This document shows positions 62,779-64,000 of a DNA stretch of 64,000 nucleotides, in pieces. Each line of letters begins with the position of its first letter. Position 1 is the first letter of the stretch. The position numbers and the translations under genes were made by a program. Origin of the DNA: Acidobacteriota bacterium (GTDB lineage Bacteria; Acidobacteriota; Thermoanaerobaculia; Multivoradales; Multivoraceae); the NCBI GenBank assembly GCA_026707545.1, contig JAPOWR010000002.1:248001-312000 (forward strand), read 5' to 3'. The notes under the pieces are model-generated. The model was not told the origin of the DNA. It saw only the letters and a list, made by a program, of their open reading frames with translations, and did no database searches.

Positions 62779-63413
62779 TCACGTTCGGTCTGCCCAAGGG
62801 ACGCAACCTGGGACCGGCCCGCGACGCGCTCGCCGCTGCGGGCGTGGGTCTCGCCGACCTCGATGCTTCGCGCTTGCGCCAGCGCTTCAGCGACGAAGAC
62901 GTGCTGGGGGACGAGATCGAGGTGCTGCTGCTCAAGGACTGGGATCTACCGCTCTATGTGGAGCATGGGATCGTCGATTGCGCGATCGTAGGGAGCGACG
63001 TGCTGGAGGAGACACAGCCCGACGTCTTCCAACCGCTGCGGCTTCGGTACGGCCGGAGCCGGCTGTCGCTGATCGCCGAGACGCCGGAACTGCCGCGCCG
63101 TGGCGGCCAGCTCCGGGCTGCGACGCGCTATCCAGCCTGGGCCGCGCGGCTGCTTGCCGCGCGCAACCTGCACGTCGAGGTTCTCCACCTGACCAGTTCC
63201 ATCGAACTCGGCCCTCTGCTCGATCTGACGGACGTCGCCGTCGATATCGTGCAGACCGGCACGACGCTACGTACGCACGACCTGCACGAGGTCGAGGTCC
63301 TGGCGCAGGTGGCGCCGACCTTCGTCGTCAATCGGGCTTCGTTCCACGCCCACCGGCGCCGGCTCAGCCGGCTGCTGGGCGCCCTCGAAGAAGCGGGGGC
63401 TGCCGGTGACTGA
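62775..63413 (+). CDS. hisG: ATP phosphoribosyltransferase, short form
   Basis: Catalytic subunit of the first step of histidine synthesis, 212 residues. FGLPKGRNLGPARDALAAAG, the YVEHGIVDCAIVGSDVLEE segment and the PRPP-binding DVAVDIVQTGTTLRTHDLHE are present. The C-terminal regulatory domain is missing, which fits the presence of hisZ directly upstream. ATG at 62775 overlaps the hisZ stop. The enzyme joins ATP and PRPP. Confidence 0.94.
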   Translation: MITFGLPKGRNLGPARDALAAAGVGLADLDASRLRQRFSDEDVLGDEIEVLLLKDWDLPLYVEHGIVDCAIVGSDVLEETQPDVFQPLRLRYGRSRLSLIAETPELPRRGGQLRAATRYPAWAARLLAARNLHVEVLHLTSSIELGPLLDLTDVAVDIVQTGTTLRTHDLHEVEVLAQVAPTFVVNRASFHAHRRRLSRLLGALEEAGAAGD

Positions 63414-64000
63414 GGTCGGCAGCAATCGAGCACTTGAAGTCCTGGCGGTTGACAGCCGCGCCGGGCGGGAACGCCTCGCACTGCTCGACCGGCGGGGCCG
63501 GAGCGATGTTGCGGCCGGGATCCGGCAGGCCGCCGGGGAGATCGTGGACGGCGTCCGCCGCGGCGGCGACGCGGCCCTTCTCGATGCGGTGCGGTGCTTC
63601 GACGGCTTCGAGGCATCCTCGGCGGCTTCGTTGCGACTGGACTCTGGCCCGCATCCGGAGTCGGTCGCCGTCGATCCCCACGTGGCCGAGGCCATAGAAC
63701 GCGCGCGAGCCGCGATCGAGGCGTACCACCGGGCGCAGCCGCATGGCCCGGGCGTCCTCCGCCTCGAGCGGGACGGCGTTGCGATCGAGGAGCGCCGCCT
63801 GGCGATCCGCCGGGTCGGGATCTACGTGCCGGGGGGCCGGTTCCCCTATCCGTCGACGGTGCTGATGACCGCGGTGCCGGCACGGCTCGCCGGAGTCGAG
63901 GAACTCGTTGTCGCCACGCCGCCTCAGGCGTACCGGGGGAGTCCAGTGTTGCGCCATGTGCTGGACCTGGTCGGAGCGGACGAGGTCTGGGGCATGGGCG
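63406..64000 (+). CDS. hisD: Histidinol dehydrogenase, N-terminal part (runs off the window)
   Basis: NAD-dependent enzyme for the last two oxidations of histidine synthesis; 198 codons are visible and the frame is open to the edge. The region near residue 120 reads AIRRVGIYVPGGRFPYPSTV followed by LMTAVPARLAGVEELVV, the family signature. GTG at 63406 overlaps the end of hisG by 8 bases. The N-terminal helices (IRQAAGEIVDGVRRGGDAAL) also match. Confidence 0.93.
   Translation, partial: MTEVGSNRALEVLAVDSRAGRERLALLDRRGRSDVAAGIRQAAGEIVDGVRRGGDAALLDAVRCFDGFEASSAASLRLDSGPHPESVAVDPHVAEAIERARAAIEAYHRAQPHGPGVLRLERDGVAIEERRLAIRRVGIYVPGGRFPYPSTVLMTAVPARLAGVEELVVATPPQAYRGSPVLRHVLDLVGADEVWGMG

Overview
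The window is about 64 kb of very GC-rich chromosomal DNA, densely coding, with frequent GTG/TTG starts and many genes that overlap by 1-4 bases. Acidobacteriota is the best fit: three secreted VWFA proteins of the type named after Acidobacteria, PEGA-domain surface proteins, a 2-oxoacid:ferredoxin oxidoreductase and a type II fatty-acid synthesis cluster in a Gram-negative setting (M48 protease, BAM-type C-terminal Phe on a barrel, WcaJ-like sugar transferase). That assignment is inference; no rRNA gene is present. I see no tRNA, IS element or CRISPR array.

Layout. 1-8.3 kb (+): end of proline dehydrogenase, proC, recN, tsaC, an S55 (SpoIVB-type) protein, a secreted propeller protein and coaD. 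8.4-14.6 kb (-): korA-korB followed by two tandem secreted VWFA paralogues. 14.7-20.5 kb: SpoIIE-type phosphatase, lytic transglycosylase, xerD (-), lipoprotein M28 peptidase and a double-CDGSH protein. 20.5-27.2 kb (-): DUF1015, clpB, cbpA-like DnaJ, ferredoxin, thiO. 27.2-39.2 kb (-): an unusual duplicated cassette of secreted NHL-propeller proteins and PEGA/PDZ proteins (one fused to VWFA), split by an M48 protease. 39.3-43.5 kb (+): an acyl-CoA-ligase-like remnant, a TRAP transporter and a membrane protein. 43.5-48.2 kb (-): Smr protein, a large outer-membrane protein, an inverted-repeat element and recA. 48.4-52.7 kb: murB, a lipoprotein, and two exopolysaccharide genes. 52.9-59.2 kb (+): yceD-rpmF-plsX-fabH-fabD-fabG-acpP-fabF. 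60-64 kb (+): a leader-controlled aroDE-hisZ-hisG-hisD operon.

Two places deserve most attention. First, upstream of aroDE there is a short leader ORF with a Trp-Trp pair and two His codons, followed by a perfect 13-bp hairpin that buries a perfect Shine-Dalgarno sequence. This looks like a translational attenuator for an operon that joins aromatic and histidine synthesis. Second, the 27-39 kb block contains three paralogues that share an unrecognised domain between PEGA and PDZ domains, each group preceded by an NHL-propeller partner. It may be an undescribed envelope system.
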